A stretch of DNA of 64,000 bases, from assembly GCF_945859705.1 (NCBI RefSeq), contig NC_079134.1:32431136-32495135 (forward strand), written 5' to 3'. Shown one piece after another: positions 22,701-36,160 of the stretch (position 1 is the stretch's first letter; every line of letters begins with the position of its first letter). Made by a program: the position numbers and the translations under genes. The notes under the pieces are model-generated. The model was not told where the DNA came from. It ran no database searches and saw nothing but the letters and a program-made list of their open reading frames with translations. The DNA comes from Episyrphus balteatus. Taxonomy: Eukaryota; Arthropoda; Insecta; Diptera; Syrphidae.

Positions 22701-24300
22701 ACACTTAACTCATTCTTATCAAGATTCCCCTGTGTGAGAGAGAGACTTCAATTGAACTTACGATGATGACGGCTGCTCAGCGACCGGCCGGCCGGCCGGC
22801 GAGGTATGTTATAGACGACTCAGCGCGAGGTGGCTTGTATACTTGGAACGCCATGGTGTCAGAAACACCACAGCCGCCAGCTTCGGGCACAATAAAAACA
22901 CATGTCTGACGTCCATTATGGTTTCACTCAAAGGCGCTATTCTTGCCCGATGCCTGTGGTGGATCATAGAAAACCAGCCTCATGCTGAATCGCGATCTAA
23001 CCTATGGCGAATAGAAGACAACAAAAAAAGAATGCTGCAAAATTATGAATGCACCGCAATAAGCAATTGGAAAAATGGAAATGGCTCAATCAATAACACT
23101 CCTGTTAAAAGGTGTGAGCCACATGCAGAGAGAAATGGCTGCCCGTTTGACGTCTACAATGGCGGCGCGGTGCGGTGAATTTCGATACCATGTGGCTGGC
23201 CATTGCGCAATGACACATATGAACTATTCAACAACCATCGACTATAAAAAATAAGAAACTCGTTGCAAATGGTGATGGTTCCCTTGGCTAGCTTAGCCAT
23301 TTAATTGATCACTTTGGGGCCTTTATTTGGAATTTCTGAGGCTCTGTTTGTCGTTGACAGTTTTTGTTGTTCTATCGTCATCTTCGTTGTGATATAAATC
23401 ATCGATCATGACTGGAATTGGCCTTTTTCGCATTCTAGCGCACAGGTGAATGTAATCACTGACAGTAATTCCCAGAGTGAGCCATAAATCATAATAAAGC
23501 CAAATGAATATTCTTACCAAGTCAAGTCAGTGGGAGAGCTTCGGTATCGTGGTGAAAAATTATGGATTCTTGGAGGGCTAACAGAAATTCATTGACCATT
23601 CGTTGCAGGGGACTCACATTAATAATAATTCATCTATTGGCAATTCCCTCTTGCAAATGCACACAAAGCCTCTCTGAGAAATGTCAGTGCATATTTATTT
23701 CTACCAGCATCACCAGGAAACGAAGACCTTGCGTCTCTAATGATGGCTTGGACCAAACGAAGTCAAGTTGAATGATCATTTTTCACCCCAACCCAGCATC
23801 GTCGTCGTCGCGTCGGTTTTCGTTTGATATTTCGCTTACAAGAATTCTGTGCGGGCTAAGCAATCAAATTTGATTCTGAAACTTGAGTTGGTTAATTGCA
23901 CTTTTTGACAGTTCGATGCGTTAGCATCATATGAATCTCATGCATTTAATTTATTAATGGTTTGAAACAAAAGCTACCAATATTTGCAGCCAGATGACGC
24001 TTTTACATTTTTACTGTAAATTACATCTGTCAGAGAAAACTATAAATGCACATTTGTATGAGTCGTTTTTAATGGCATCGGTATAGGTAGGTAGGTACAA
24101 GGTAGACACATATCCGGGTGATGTATGGTTTGAATTGACATCTTTAGGAGGCTAAACCAGCACTAAAACCAATTAGCTGATGTTAATGAAGGTGGTGGTG
24201 GTACTGCACGCTTGCGGAAGTGTATAAGTTTCTAAAGGAACTGAGCGGCAAATATATGATTTACTGGGTAAAGGAGGAGTTTTTTGACAGATGATCTAGC
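22700..24300. other. Less AT-rich, non-repetitive block with a (CCGG)n tract
   Basis: Four tandem CCGG units (about 22785-22800) sit in a block with CpG-containing sequence (CAATGGCGGCGCGGTGCGG at about 23157). No exon with a recognisable product is seen. Its complexity and lack of repeats suggest regulatory or UTR-like DNA; this is inference. Confidence 0.4.
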
Positions 24301-25480
24301 TAAACATCAAAATAATAAATTGTTATTAAATTGAATGAAAGTTGTTATTAATGTTAAAAATTAGAGTGAAATTAAGTACGAATTTGTATGTATTCATATT
24401 TATTTAAATTGAGAATTTGTTCTCTGAAACAACTTGGCAATTTGGCATCACTTATTTTTCTTTTTCGTGTCAAAATACAGTGTTGCCACTGCATTTATTT
24501 TCTAAAGCTGTCAATATTGAGAATATTTACTTATTTAATTGTTTGTAAAAAGAAACTTTAGCAAATTAAAAATACATTAAACAAAATAAATCCATTTTAA
24601 CTTTAAAATAGTTACTGACAAGAAATAAAAGTCAAAATTGCAAAACACATGAACATTTACAATGTCAAATTTACCACTCATTCTCACATAACAGAAGGCA
24701 ACAGGTTGATTGTAAAAAGTAAATATATTTATCTTTGTGGTAAGACCATACGATTTTAACCAAGCTAATGACTATGAACAACACACTCATGTACTCTGCA
24801 TTGGCCATAAACAACAATATAACGGTTCGTGGGTGGTAAAAACAAAATAATATATGAAAAGAAACCGCTGCACTGCACTGGTTTGGAAAAATTAATGACT
24901 TTTCATTTATAAACACGTGTGGCTTTGTAAACTGCTTTATTGATTTCCTATAAATTTTGTGGATTTTTGTTTTTTTTTTGTTTTCTGAAATAATGGTCAG
25001 TTGATTGATGAATAGTTTATCATCGTAAAGAAGTTTAATGATGACTTCCTGACACTCATTAACTCGTTGATAGCAACTTATTATCTATTAATAGCCTTTT
25101 TGTAAAGGAGGATATATGCATTTTACATGTTTGCTTTCATGCTCATTTTTGAGCGCAACTTGTTTTACTATTTGTTAATATTTTATTCAAACTTGGGTGG
25201 AATCCAAATATTGATAAGAAGATACCTCAACAATTTTGAACAGCCAACCCATGTCTCTGAAAGAAAGAATTTTAGTGGTCTTCAAGAAATCTTGACCAGC
25301 AACGCCCATTATCAAGAATCAAAGCAATAAATGCTGCAATGTTTAAGGGGTAGTAAAAATATTTGCAAAATACATAAAACATAAAACGGAATACTAGTGT
25401 CTTCAGTTGAAAGGCTCGTCTTGAATAACAATAATTTTGTTAGCTCTATTGAATAACCTAACCTTCATGCGAAACGCTTC
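24300..25480. other. AT-rich intergenic DNA
   Basis: I see nothing recognisable. Confidence 0.35.
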
Positions 25481-25489
25481 CCGATAGTG

Positions 25490-25770
25490 CACAGAGAAAA
25501 ATATGACCACCTAAAAACTAACAGATTGCCATATTGTTTTACTGTCCATATGTTTTATAAGGAAATCTTATTAAAAGCAACATTTAATAAGGTTTTTTTA
25601 TAAGGATAAAGTAAAGTCTCCAGTTCGATTCCCGGCTTGGTCGTCGTTTTTTTTTTTTGTTTTTTCTTATCAAAACCTTACTAGTGCAGATTTTAAAACA
25701 ATAAGGAAAACCCGATTGTTTTAATAAGATTGATCTTATTGTTTTTGTTCAAGTTCTTCAGTATGCGTGA
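25490..25770. repeat. Truncated CACAGAGAAAAA repeat with internal TTAATAAG inverted motifs
   Basis: It starts CACAGAGAAAAATATGACCACC, like the 29751 MITE. Inside, AATAAGGTTTT/AAAACAATAAGG and ATCTTATT/AATAAGAT are mirrored around a poly-T. No matching right end was found. Confidence 0.45.
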
Positions 25771-25885
25771 ACGGATTAATGCGACAAATTTTTTTTCGCA
25801 ATCACTAGTAGCAAGAGTTCTTAAATAACAACTTGTTGGCGTGAATAGTGGCAAAAACCGCTCTCCGTAAGCTTTTTCATCTGTC

Positions 25886-25992
25886 TTAAGCCAGAACTAT
25901 AATTGGAGGAAGCAGTCGGATGCTAATGTCAAATCTACGTTTTTGTTGTTGTTTTCTTTGGCTTTGGTTTCACAATTATAGTTCTGGCTTAA
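25886..25992. mobile_element. 99-bp MITE with TTAA flanks
   Basis: GCCAGAACTATAATTG at 25890 is perfectly inverted as CAATTATAGTTCTGGC ending at 25988, with TTAA on both sides. Because the palindrome runs through TTAA, the duplication could equally be TA. Confidence 0.75.
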
Positions 25993-26034
25993 TTTTACGT
26001 GTCTGTTTCTTTATAAGTCAATGAAAAACAGGAT

Positions 26035-26420
26035 TTGTTCACCCTGTCTAAAAAAAACCGAATCTTCCTCACCCTCAAACTACCAACCGATCGCACTTAC
26101 GTCTCTTCTTTCCAAATTCATTATCAATTTAAGGAATATATCAAGGAACGAAGGCTTCTAAATGACCGGCAAAACGGCTTTCGTAGCAACAGGTCCAATG
26201 GTGATCTGATAGTTTATCTCGTCGAACAGTGGACGAAATTCTTACATCGTTTTGGAGAAAGTAAGAAATTGTTCTCCGCGTCAGATCTATAAGGCATTTT
26301 TTCCCCCAAAACTCGGCTCTCGTTCTCACAACTGGGTAGTTTCTTTTTTTTGCATTTGATTTCTCAGAAACGGCTTTACCGATCGGCTTCAACAGTCCAG
26401 ATAATGAAAAGAAGAATAAG
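26035..26420 (+). pseudogene. Non-LTR retrotransposon reverse transcriptase fragment
   Basis: Plus-strand frames read NYQPIALTSLLSKFIINL and, after a one-base shift, KEYIKERRLLNDRQNGFRSN, then DLIVYLVEQW and FGES. This is the conserved RT core of LINE elements: the NYRPIALTS block, the DRQYGFR block and the region before the catalytic ALDISKAFD. The catalytic aspartate block is damaged: the frame ends in a stop after SASDL. A KLGS-type segment follows in another frame. The piece covers only the middle of the RT domain; no endonuclease or 3' end is nearby. It is a dead fragment. Confidence 0.8.
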
Positions 26421-26699
26421 ATAACTGACAATAATTGATTTTTTAGCCACTTTTATTCTTTGGGAAGCCGTGATGTTGTCAAAAATCCAAATTTTGGCTA
26501 TTTCTTTGTTCATTACCTATATTTATCTATCCTTTTAATAACTTAAATCAGAGATAGATATCTCTCCTCACCGCTAGACATCTTTCTGTTGAGGTCTAGA
26601 AGATCTACTACAAAAACAACGGAAGACGGAACCCAAAATTAGGGCTCTTTGTAATATGTAACAGTTTTAAACTACCAATAATCATTTGTATCAAAACAA

Positions 26700-27345
26700 C
26701 AAAAACCGACTTCTATAGATCGAAACTTAGATTTAAGATTTTCTCATGGATAAAAGTATCCGTCAGAACTTTACGCAAAAAAAAAACAAAGAATTATCAC
26801 TGCCCAACACACAAACAATTTCCAGACCGTTGTTTATCATTTCTTACTAAATTTAGGGTGCTGATAATAATAAAATCTAAAAAAAATAGTAACAAACAGT
26901 TACAATAAGAATAACTTTAAAATTAGTACGAAATTAAAGCCAAAATCTGGAAAACTTAAATATTTCAAAAAATAGAGCTCCTAGAAATATATGACTGTGA
27001 TTTTTAGGTTTAATGACCCTAAATACATTAAGTTTAACATAAATTTTTCTGGAAAACTCTAATAAACGCTCAAAATAAGGAAAACTGAAAAATAAGCATG
27101 AATATTCCTCAAATATGAATAATTAAATATTTCAAAAACTAGAACTGCTAGAAAAAAACCAAATATGATTTTTGAGCTAAACCCTCATCTATAAAATTTG
27201 ATATAAATCTTTCTTGAAAATTTTAAAAAGTTGAAAATTGTTGGCCAGTGTTATCAAAATTGGTTCACCCAGTCCAATGTTATGAGGTAACAAACATAAA
27301 AAAAAAAAAAAACAAAACAAAAATACAGACGAAGTCGGTTAAAAA
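26700..27345. repeat. Dispersed repeat with AACCGACTTC inverted ends
   Basis: AAAACCGACTTC at about 26705 is inverted as GAAGTCGGTT at about 27332. Near the right end it reads ATCAAAATTGG, then GTCCAATGTTATGAGGTAAC and AATACAGACGA. The same order appears in a shorter copy at 34917-35070. No coding frame is present. Confidence 0.65.
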
Positions 27346-29745
27346 AGTTGTATGTTGAGCAAAGCTAAATCTATCATATTTTCATACCTCCCTCTCTTGA
27401 CTTAACTAAATTCAAACAAATTCAGTCATTTTTCAAAACTTATCGCATGCATTTAAATGCAATGAATTAACCTTAAATACCATGTCCCCCAACTCTACTT
27501 ACCGTCCAGCATAAATATACAATTCGCACATATTATAACTTTCAATAACAACAAGTTGGCTACATAATTCAACTGCCATGTCACAACAACGCAATATCTC
27601 TGCCATAAATTACCCGTCACCTATAAAGTCCCGATTAATCAGATGAAATGTAAGAAATAAAAAATAATAAATAAAAATTCATGACGACCTCACCTACATT
27701 CTCTGTGATGTTCAATGGTCATGCGAATCTCCCCGAAATCCGAATTCGAATGCGCGATTCAATTTAATTCAACTGAACACAAAACGCGCACATAATGTCA
27801 TCGAATCGAAATTTATTAAACGATAGGTCAAGTGAAAGCCTCCAACTTACATATACAACAGCGCTCAGCATGCCAAAAAGGAACCTTCAACAATCTCCTT
27901 AAATCGGTCGGCCCTCTTCCCTGACCAACTTATCAATAAATGATGCTTATACCCTGCTGCCGATGGTCCTGATGCTCATCTCTACCCACTATCGTCTTCG
28001 TCATATTGAAAGAAACTGGGTAAACCAAGTGCCTTACCATCGCTTAGCATCGAAAATGCACAAAAAACAGGTCAGAAAAGCCCTAAATTACAAATAAAGA
28101 TACCAGATGGCACTGGAATTCCAGATTTAATTTCCATTCAATATAAACGAATGAGCTGTTGGGACTGGAGAGGGTCCAAGGGAATACGGGGCTCCCAAAA
28201 AATATAAAGGAAAATCTTATTGCACAATCAAAATATGTACCACCTCACTCCAAGGGTTTCTTAAATCGCCAAGCGACTCGACCGTATCCTCGTCATCATC
28301 ATCATCGTCATCTTCAGTGACCACCATCATTGGGGGATATCGCCGATGATGATGATGGTCCACATGGAACCTTTTCAATTATCCCCCCATCGCATCGCTC
28401 ACTCTTGGCGGGACAACGCGACTTTCCATTTCGGACACCCAGCATAATTTGTTGTTAACTCTTAAATTGATGTGCGTAAGCGCGTTATCGCGACCCAATC
28501 GGGGCTCGTGCGCACGCGCACCTCTGCGAGTATATTTTGACAGGCGTCCACACACTGCATCCACTCGAAGCTCGAGGGGCTTCAACTCATCGCGTCCACC
28601 AAAACCATTCCACCAGCACCAACCAACCAACCATATCGCGATGAGACTTCAGCATAAACATGTCCGCTCCCACTTACTTTGGAATGTGTTGGCCAATGGA
28701 TTTACTATGGCCCCGAAGTTTCTGTAAGCTTATATATATTCTCCACACATCCACATCTTTTAGTCAGGACCCTGGACAAGTAAAATTAATATTTTAACAA
28801 ATCGTAAAATAAATTTGATTCCGTGCCTCGATAGGGCAGGTGTTGGGACTTGAGCTCGTGCTCGATCGAGTCGACTGGACTCGCTTTGAAATGTCTGACG
28901 GCCGTGTTGGACAATGAATCCTAAAGTGGTGACACGATCCACTTTCGAATTGCTCAATTCCACTGAACAGGAAAAAGAGAACAAAAAACTACTCAAAGCA
29001 AATTGTGCTCCAAATGGAAGTCCATTCGTAAAGACACGCAGTTAAAAGGCTCTTCCTTGATGGTGAATCGCCCAAAAAAGAGCTACGTTAAATAAAAATT
29101 AATGTCACGCCTCTGCTTTGCATGTAGGTACACAAGGAGCACGATTGACAGGTGTAATCAGAAAAGGAGATGCAAACACACGGTGGGGCTTCAACCAAAC
29201 AAAAAAGAAAAGAAGAAAAAACAAATTAAATACTGGGCGTGTAAGGTGATTAAGTTTTGAAGACTTATAGCGGATTTAGTACAGTGCCACCTACGTGGAG
29301 TGGAATCGGTAGCAATCATATTTTTTATCAGCAAAAAAAAAAATCAATTTATGTAAGGTGAAAAAGAACATAAATGCAATCCTTGTCGGATGCGATGAAA
29401 TCGAAAATTAAGGTTAACCGAATTTGGTGTCTGGACATGCGGGTTTAAAAATTTACCAAATTTCTTGAATTGATTTGAATTAGTTTTTGTTTTGGAGATC
29501 CTATAATTTTTTCCTAATCGGTTTTTTATTTCATTGGATTTTAGAAACTGCATTATATACCTATTTTATCATTTAAAGAAAAAATAAAAAAAGAAGGAGT
29601 TTTTCAACTAAGACACTTTTCCTTGGAACTACTAATTTGGAAGTGGGAAAGAATTTAATTTAATCCTTAATCCTAGTTGCTTCCCACATAAAGTGAGATA
29701 TAAATTGTACCGGAATTTCGAACAATAGTTTTGCAAAAATGATAT
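27346..29745. other. Mostly non-repetitive block, no recognised exon
   Basis: Bases 27500-29000 are less AT-rich. There is a TCATCATCATCATCGTCATC tract mirrored by GATGATGATGATGG at 28290-28362, and CpG-containing sequence near 28480-28540. Overlapping small frames on both strands at 28379-28727 argue against a real exon. Confidence 0.4.
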
Positions 29746-29750
29746 AAGAT

Positions 29751-29926
29751 CACAGAGAAAAAGACCACCAATATGACTTCCGTTTTTAATTAAGCGGGAA
29801 TCCACTTAATTTTAGATGAAAATTTTCTCATTTTTCATCTTGAATTAAAAGTGGATATCCATTTGATTTTAGACGAAGTCATCTTGGAAAAAAGCCGCTT
29901 AATTTTAGGTGTTTTTTTTCCCCGTG
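29751..29926. mobile_element. 176-bp MITE with CACAGAGAAAAA / CCCCGTG ends
   Basis: The ends and mirrored CACTTAATTTTAGATGA/ATTTGATTTTAGACGA-type interior relate it to 16156-16269. The short mirrored core GAAAATTTTC at 29819 marks the centre of the hairpin. Confidence 0.55.
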
Positions 29927-29929
29927 ATT

Positions 29930-32900
29930 AAATTTTGAAATTTTGATAGTTTTTCTAGATAGTAATCTAAAGTAGGTATCATATTCTGACTTTTATTGAA
30001 TTCGAGTAATTGAAGATTAAATTTATCACTGGATAATCAATTTTGAACTTCGAAGGACAAATTTTGTATACGACATATTGATGAAAACACTGCCGACAAC
30101 ATTTTTGAGTTATCCTTCTTCTCCGGTGACGGGGCCCGGAGCGGCGGCGTGCTACTGCATTTGGTAGTGATAATCACTCCGACCCTTGACAATAAAATCA
30201 AACTTTTGACGTTTGCAACAAGTAATGATGGCATCAAAATTTGATTTTCATCAATTTTCAATCTATTAAATAGGATGAGTTGAAGCGGTAGTCTCTTTTG
30301 ATTGTTTGTTAAAAGTATTTTTTTATGAAGCTATTTGGCTCCTAAAACCTTTTTATTAATACGTATTTTTAATGATTCATTATTAAATATTGCTTTTCTA
30401 TGTAATGTGCTACTTTGAAAGCGCCTAAAACTTAAGAGGCCTTGTTCAAATGATATGGACTGATAGTTGTTTCTCTTTTCCGTATAAAAAGGAATATATA
30501 TTGATCGCACATAGGAGAATTTCCAGTGAAAACCTGGTCAAAAGTTGATTTTCTGAAAATCAAAATTGACAGCAAAAAAGTTGGGCAAAACGGGTGTTAA
30601 GTATATAATATATATACTATATATGGTGCCCTTTTTTTGTTTTTAGATCATGTCTTGTTAAAAAATGAGTTCAAAGTTAACTGTAACATCTACTTAATTT
30701 GAATTCAATACGTACTACTTTGGTAAGTGTTATTCAATTTATGATATCGAAGTGTTGTGTTAGAAAAATAAAAAAAATTAAATAGGGAATTCTGCTTCAG
30801 TTATGATTGCACGATATTAATTTAGTTTTGAAAATATTTGCTAGTGTTTTCTATTTCAATTCGGGCTTAGAACTATTGTAACAAAAATTAATTTTTTTGT
30901 AAGGATATTTTTAAAGTTTTTAATAATTTTGTTTTAGTATACCCCGTTATTCTGCAATGAATAAAAACTTATAGGTTATTTTATATATTCCCTAATCTAA
31001 TACAACGAAAGTTGGGTGCTCTAATGAGCTCTTTACAGAATTGAGGGTTAATGAGTTTTTAACTTTCTGATAGAAAGTACTCCATACTGTATGCAGTGTT
31101 TTTTATTTTTAAATTAAAATTATTTGTGTTATCTTAATTTAGATTTTGGTAGTGCGAAAAAAAAACTGAGAATTGTTTATTAGGCATGGGGATCAAAATA
31201 TGAGCAGAATAATGTCAACAGGAGGAAGTAGAGAATCAAATTTATGAGTTTTTGATAAAAAAGTAAAAATTACAAAAATTAGTTATATATTACATAATAT
31301 TTTATTGAATATTCATTTCAAAAAGAATTAATAAGAAAAACTACAAAAAAATATTTTGGCCAGGTTTTTGGTGAAAATACTCATATGTGGATCGGTTCAA
31401 TGCTAAAAAATTAAACTGTTGAGCGTAAGGATATCTCTTGGCGTTGAATGGATAGGAACTAGGAACATTTTCGCGACTACGCCTTGATTTGAAATCTTTT
31501 GTGATGGTTTTTATGTATATTATTTCTCTAATTTTCTAAAAAAAGATATTATGTCTGGCAACCCTTGGGTCTCTATATACAAACAGCGCGCCCAGAAGTG
31601 TAGTTTTTATCGACCTGATAAACAATTATTTCGAGAGATTAAATTATATGCAGTGAGTTAAAGATAAAAATTGTTGTGTGAAATTTGTTTTTTTATCCTT
31701 AAAATTGCAGTTATACTTATCATTTGCAATTTATATGGTGCATGTTTACTGTTGATATGGTGTCATTAATACCAAGCATTATTGAGTGTTTGTTCATATT
31801 TATGGCATCATTTTCAACCAACTTCTTCTTAATTGCAAGTTGGTCACAATTAAAAACTATAATTATTTATTAAAACATCATGCGAAAGAACCTTTAATGT
31901 AAGTAACGAAGGTCAGAAAAAATCGAATATTTTCCCTTTAAGATAAACAACGACTAAGTCAAACGCAATCGCAAATATTTCGACCCACTTACCACACACA
32001 TACAAAACTCTATATTTACTATATAGCAATTCCAAAGAATGCCAAAGGAATAACAATCAATTGCCAGTACACAAAAGCTCACCTCCGACCTGGGTTAATT
32101 ATTATTCAACACGATACAAATAAATTGTATTTAATCCTTTTGCCATTGGTTGCAACTGTTCGTTTGCGTTTGCTTGTTGCCTATACCCAGCACCACTCAA
32201 CTCATTCGCATGGCACACGATAAATATCCGCACGTCACTACTGCCATGGCGAACTCTAAACTAATCTCGACCACACGCGACCGCAGTCAGATTCAAGAAA
32301 AAAAAAAAATAAAAAAATTTAGCTCTCAGTGCAGCAGGAAACCAAACCAAACCAAACCACACACCATCATCAGCCACCATCTCAGCTACCAGCCAACTTG
32401 GAACGTCAAACAACTCTGTTGTTCCGTTTAATCGCAATCAATTAATACGCGATACCAGAGCGTTGTTCCTTTTAGCCAAAAAATTAATTTTCTATCCCTG
32501 CTGATTCTGGCCAACTAAATAACCATCAGTCCCCCATTGACGCCGTGCGCCGACGAAAACCCCCCATTGAGGAAGCTCTACCATGGCTAAGAATAAGGAC
32601 TTTAGCTTTGCTGGCTCATGTTAACAAGTTGCTTCTGGGTTTGAAAAGTCCCGCTCAAGCGATAGGGATCTCTCCAAATGATCAATACTCTACACTCGAT
32701 TCTCGATAATTAAACATTTCCCCACTCAAACAGCAGGTTCTTGCGGTCTTCGAATTGAATGCAAGTTGCATCTTTTCGAAGAGAAAGATGATGATGACCA
32801 CCTGTGCCTTTGAGTTTGTCTTTACCCAAACCCGGGCCAAAGATGCTCTGTGTGGTCTCAAGAGTATCGCTGGAAATTGAAAAATTAACGGGTATGAGAT

Positions 32901-34910
32901 GTGTAATTAGAACCATTACTATTATTTTGTCATTTGGATAACACACAGAGCTGAAATTTACGAGCTTGTAGTACCAACAGAAATAATTAATTGCACGGCT
33001 AACAAGCTCGCGAAATAAACAAAGTGCTCCTGGTGGGCAGAGACACACATAGATCCAACTTCGCAGCGAAGTAGCAGCGTTGGCGAAACGAAACGAAGCG
33101 AAGATATTTCTAACGCTGCTTAATGCCATACCTTGGGCTAATTAATTTTATTAATTGCCGGCCCAAAGCATGTGGCGTCAGGCAGTTACAAATTGGTCAG
33201 AGGGAAATCTTTTTATAGTATCTTTAAGTCTCCTCCCCACTTAGTCGATATCTCTTTTCCTGCCCCATGTAATAAAGTTGTAGAAATCCCGGACGCCACC
33301 GATGATTTGCTCTGGTTTCATTTGTTTCGTTGTTTTGTTCGGACAAGTGGGATACCAGATCGCAGAGAGAGAGATAGTTTGCTACACGTAATAATGCCCG
33401 TTGTCAACATGGCTAACTTATTTTAGGCCATAATGTTGAGGTAAATCGAAATCGGGCCTCGTAAATAAGTTTCGGGCGGGCATGCAATTATAAGCCAAAG
33501 TCGTAGGGAAATTATGACGAACGTCCTACACCAATATTCATTTTCACTATGTGGCGCCCGGGCGAGCCGCCACTATGACTGCACTATGCTTCGTTTATAT
33601 TTTAAGCTCTGCACAGTGAAAATCTGTTGCAATATTATATAGGATACACTTGCAACAGGTTCAGCTTCTGAGGCATGTTTATGACCAAGTGGATATTTAT
33701 GGATCCTAGATTCCTATATAGAATGTGAATGCGCAGTGGCTATGATGGTAGTTATGGCATTTTCAGATTCTTTTATTGCACCTCTCTCGACCAACTTAGT
33801 CTGTGAAGTGATGGGCGTAGCAAGAATCAGAAGCCAATAGTTTTATAATCATCTTCAATCGGCAGTTTTAGTTATAGGAAAGGATGATGTGGAAATTGTT
33901 TTATGAGGCGACTTATAAAGAAGTAGCCCTTTTTTGTGAGGGGAAAATTATTAGTTAGCACAGATGCACTCTTTGGCTGGAGGATGACTTTATTTGCGAA
34001 TTCGTATATTTGTGATTCAGGTAATTCGGAGCAATGTTTTATTTCTACAAGTTGCACCTCAATAATCATAATTGTGGGTTTTGAAATTCAACTTGAATGT
34101 ATGGGATTTTCATTTAACGAGGACTATGAGTTATGGACTAATAATGGAGGTTAATTAAAGGTTTTGAATTGGATTGTTAGATTTTTAATTTACAACTCTA
34201 TTATATTCAAAAATAATTCACATAAATGAATATGAACATTTTATCTACTCAAGTTTTCTAAATTGGAATTAAATTGCATACAACAGTTGAAAATAAATAT
34301 CCTTCCTCTTGAGCGGGGATCAGAAATTGAGGAAAAAAACTTTTTAGATCCCTGTTTGAAAAAATCAAAATAACTTACCAAAAGTAGTATATAACTTCAA
34401 AAATAAAAAATAAATGAGGATCATTGGAAGCAGTGTACAATAATTCAGTTGATGGTTGCTTGCTCAAAGATAATGTATGAATGTATTGTACTGATATGAA
34501 TTTTGTATAGTATTGGCATTTTTTTTAAATGTACATATATGTATTTTGAATGATATTCGAATGATTATGATGTTAAGTAAGTATTCACTATAAACTTTTG
34601 AATACTACAAAAAAATAATGTATGCAAGTTTGCTTCTCAGCTCTTTCGTTTTGGAAGTTTTGGAAATGCATGCAATCTTATGGGAACTCGTGCTACGGAA
34701 ATTGATATTTTAGGCTTTTAGGCAACAAATGGATGATTGGGGTCGAAGCAGTGGATAGAAGGACCGATAACAAGTTAAATGACGCATTAAAGTGAAAATG
34801 TCCAAAAATGCAGATTCGCGGTTTTGGCTTTGTGCCGACGACATTAAGGTTATTAGGTTAAGCTATAGTTAGTATTTTACATTAGAAAGAAAAATTATCG
34901 TTTTTATCAA
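29930..34910. other. Intergenic or intronic DNA
   Basis: No family match was found. A short GC-rich spike (GGGGCCCGGAGCGGCGGCG, about 30129-30148) is out of character with its surroundings. Bases 32000-33900 are non-repetitive, with ATTAATT motifs, and may be regulatory. The overlapping small frames at 32710-33129 and 33172-33426 have no exon signals. Confidence 0.35.
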
Positions 34911-34914
34911 AAAA

Positions 34915-35075
34915 ATTAAAACCGACTTCCATGGATCATAACTGGGTTTTATGGTTTTTCTCATAGTTCTCATACAACAAGAAATATCAAAATTGGTCAG
35001 TCCAAAGTTGTGAGGTAACAAATATACAAAAGAAAATTAAAAAAAAAATACAGACGAATATTGAATACCTCCTCC
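34915..35075. repeat. Shorter copy of the AACCGACTTC repeat
   Basis: AAAACCGACTTCCATGGATC, ATCAAAATTGGTCAGTCC, TTGTGAGGTAAC and AATACAGACGAATA follow the order seen at 26700-27345. The right inverted end is missing. Confidence 0.65.
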
Positions 35076-35560
35076 AATTATATCAGAATTTTTTTATTTG
35101 TCTCAACAAAAAAAAAAAAAAACAAAAACAAAAATGATGTTGTATAATATTGTTTGAAAACGTTTTGATCTCAAAACAATGTATGCCATTTGATTTTTTG
35201 TATAAAAAAATTTTTGTCAAACAAATTTGAAAAACTAATAATTTTAATTTTAAATTTGATACTAAAAAAAAGTAACACCTTGGGAATCTAATAATTTCCA
35301 AGTTTAAAGAAAATCGTATGAGTTTAGCTGTAATTTATCTATCTTGAGTTAAATCTTAAACTACTAAAGCTATTTTCAGTCTCACAGACAGAGAGACAAA
35401 AATGCGGGACCCACTTTTTCTCATTCAGCTTGATTTGTTCTAAATCCGTTTTTCTCGTCAGGCGGTGTTTTGAATTTATAAATCTTTGAAATAACTGGAT
35501 CGACTCTTACATTTTGTTTAGATATAAAAATTATTGTTTATTTGACCCCAAAAAAAAACT
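35076..35560. other. AT-rich spacer
   Basis: At about 35385-35425, CAGACAGAGAGAC followed by GCGGGACCCACTTTTTCTC echoes the repeat core at 60350-60370. Nothing else is seen. Confidence 0.35.
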
Positions 35561-35561
35561 A

Positions 35562-36160
35562 ATATTGTAACAATATATAAATATTTCAATTAGTTAGTTA
35601 GTTTTCAATACAACCTTTTATTATTCATGTTATTTTCATATAATCTTTTCATTGTATAATTTTGTATGTTTCTACATATGTGAGTTTTATTTGTTTACTT
35701 TATCGCCTTTAACTATAATTTTAATTTTTATAAATATTTATTTTTATTTTCTAAAAATTCAAAGCCTCCTAATTAATTAATATTTTGTTCAATGTTTTCT
35801 GGCTATAAAAGGAGAGCCAGAACTAGAATTAAATCACTTTTGATTTGACCAGGAAAGAGTCAAGATACTACAGAGGTAACACTTACCGCTTCTTATCCTT
35901 GGCTTCTTTTCTGAAAGTATTATTACAGTGTTTCCTTACGCCTTCTGTAATAACTGCGGAACACCAACCACATAATAGCAAAGGGTAGCAACACCATAAT
36001 AATACTCTTTCAATAGAAGTAGTAACAAACTTTGTAAATTATTTAATCTTCGTTTACCTATTCAATAAACTTAATTTTCTTTTAAAATATCCTTTTGTGT
36101 CAGAGTTTTGCTTGGAAGATACCACAACACGACAACTGACTGAACAAGCTGTTACAATAT
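35562..36160 (+). mobile_element. Solo LTR of a retrotransposon, 591 bp
   Basis: The unit begins TGTAACA (35566) and ends TGTTACA (36156), flanked on both sides by ATAT (35562-35565 and 36157-36160). It has the parts expected of an LTR, in order: a TATAAAA box at 35804-35810 and an AATAAA polyadenylation signal at 36064-36069. No primer-binding site, gag or pol flanks it and no second LTR is present, so it fits recombination to a solo LTR. The 4-bp AT-rich duplication is compatible with Gypsy-type integration, but the superfamily cannot be fixed from an LTR alone. Confidence 0.75.

Noticed and set aside
25609..25645. tRNA-like B box (GTTCGATTCCCGGC)
   Set aside because: There is no A box at the right distance upstream, no acceptor-stem pairing and no clover-leaf. 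It is a chance match or a decayed SINE piece.
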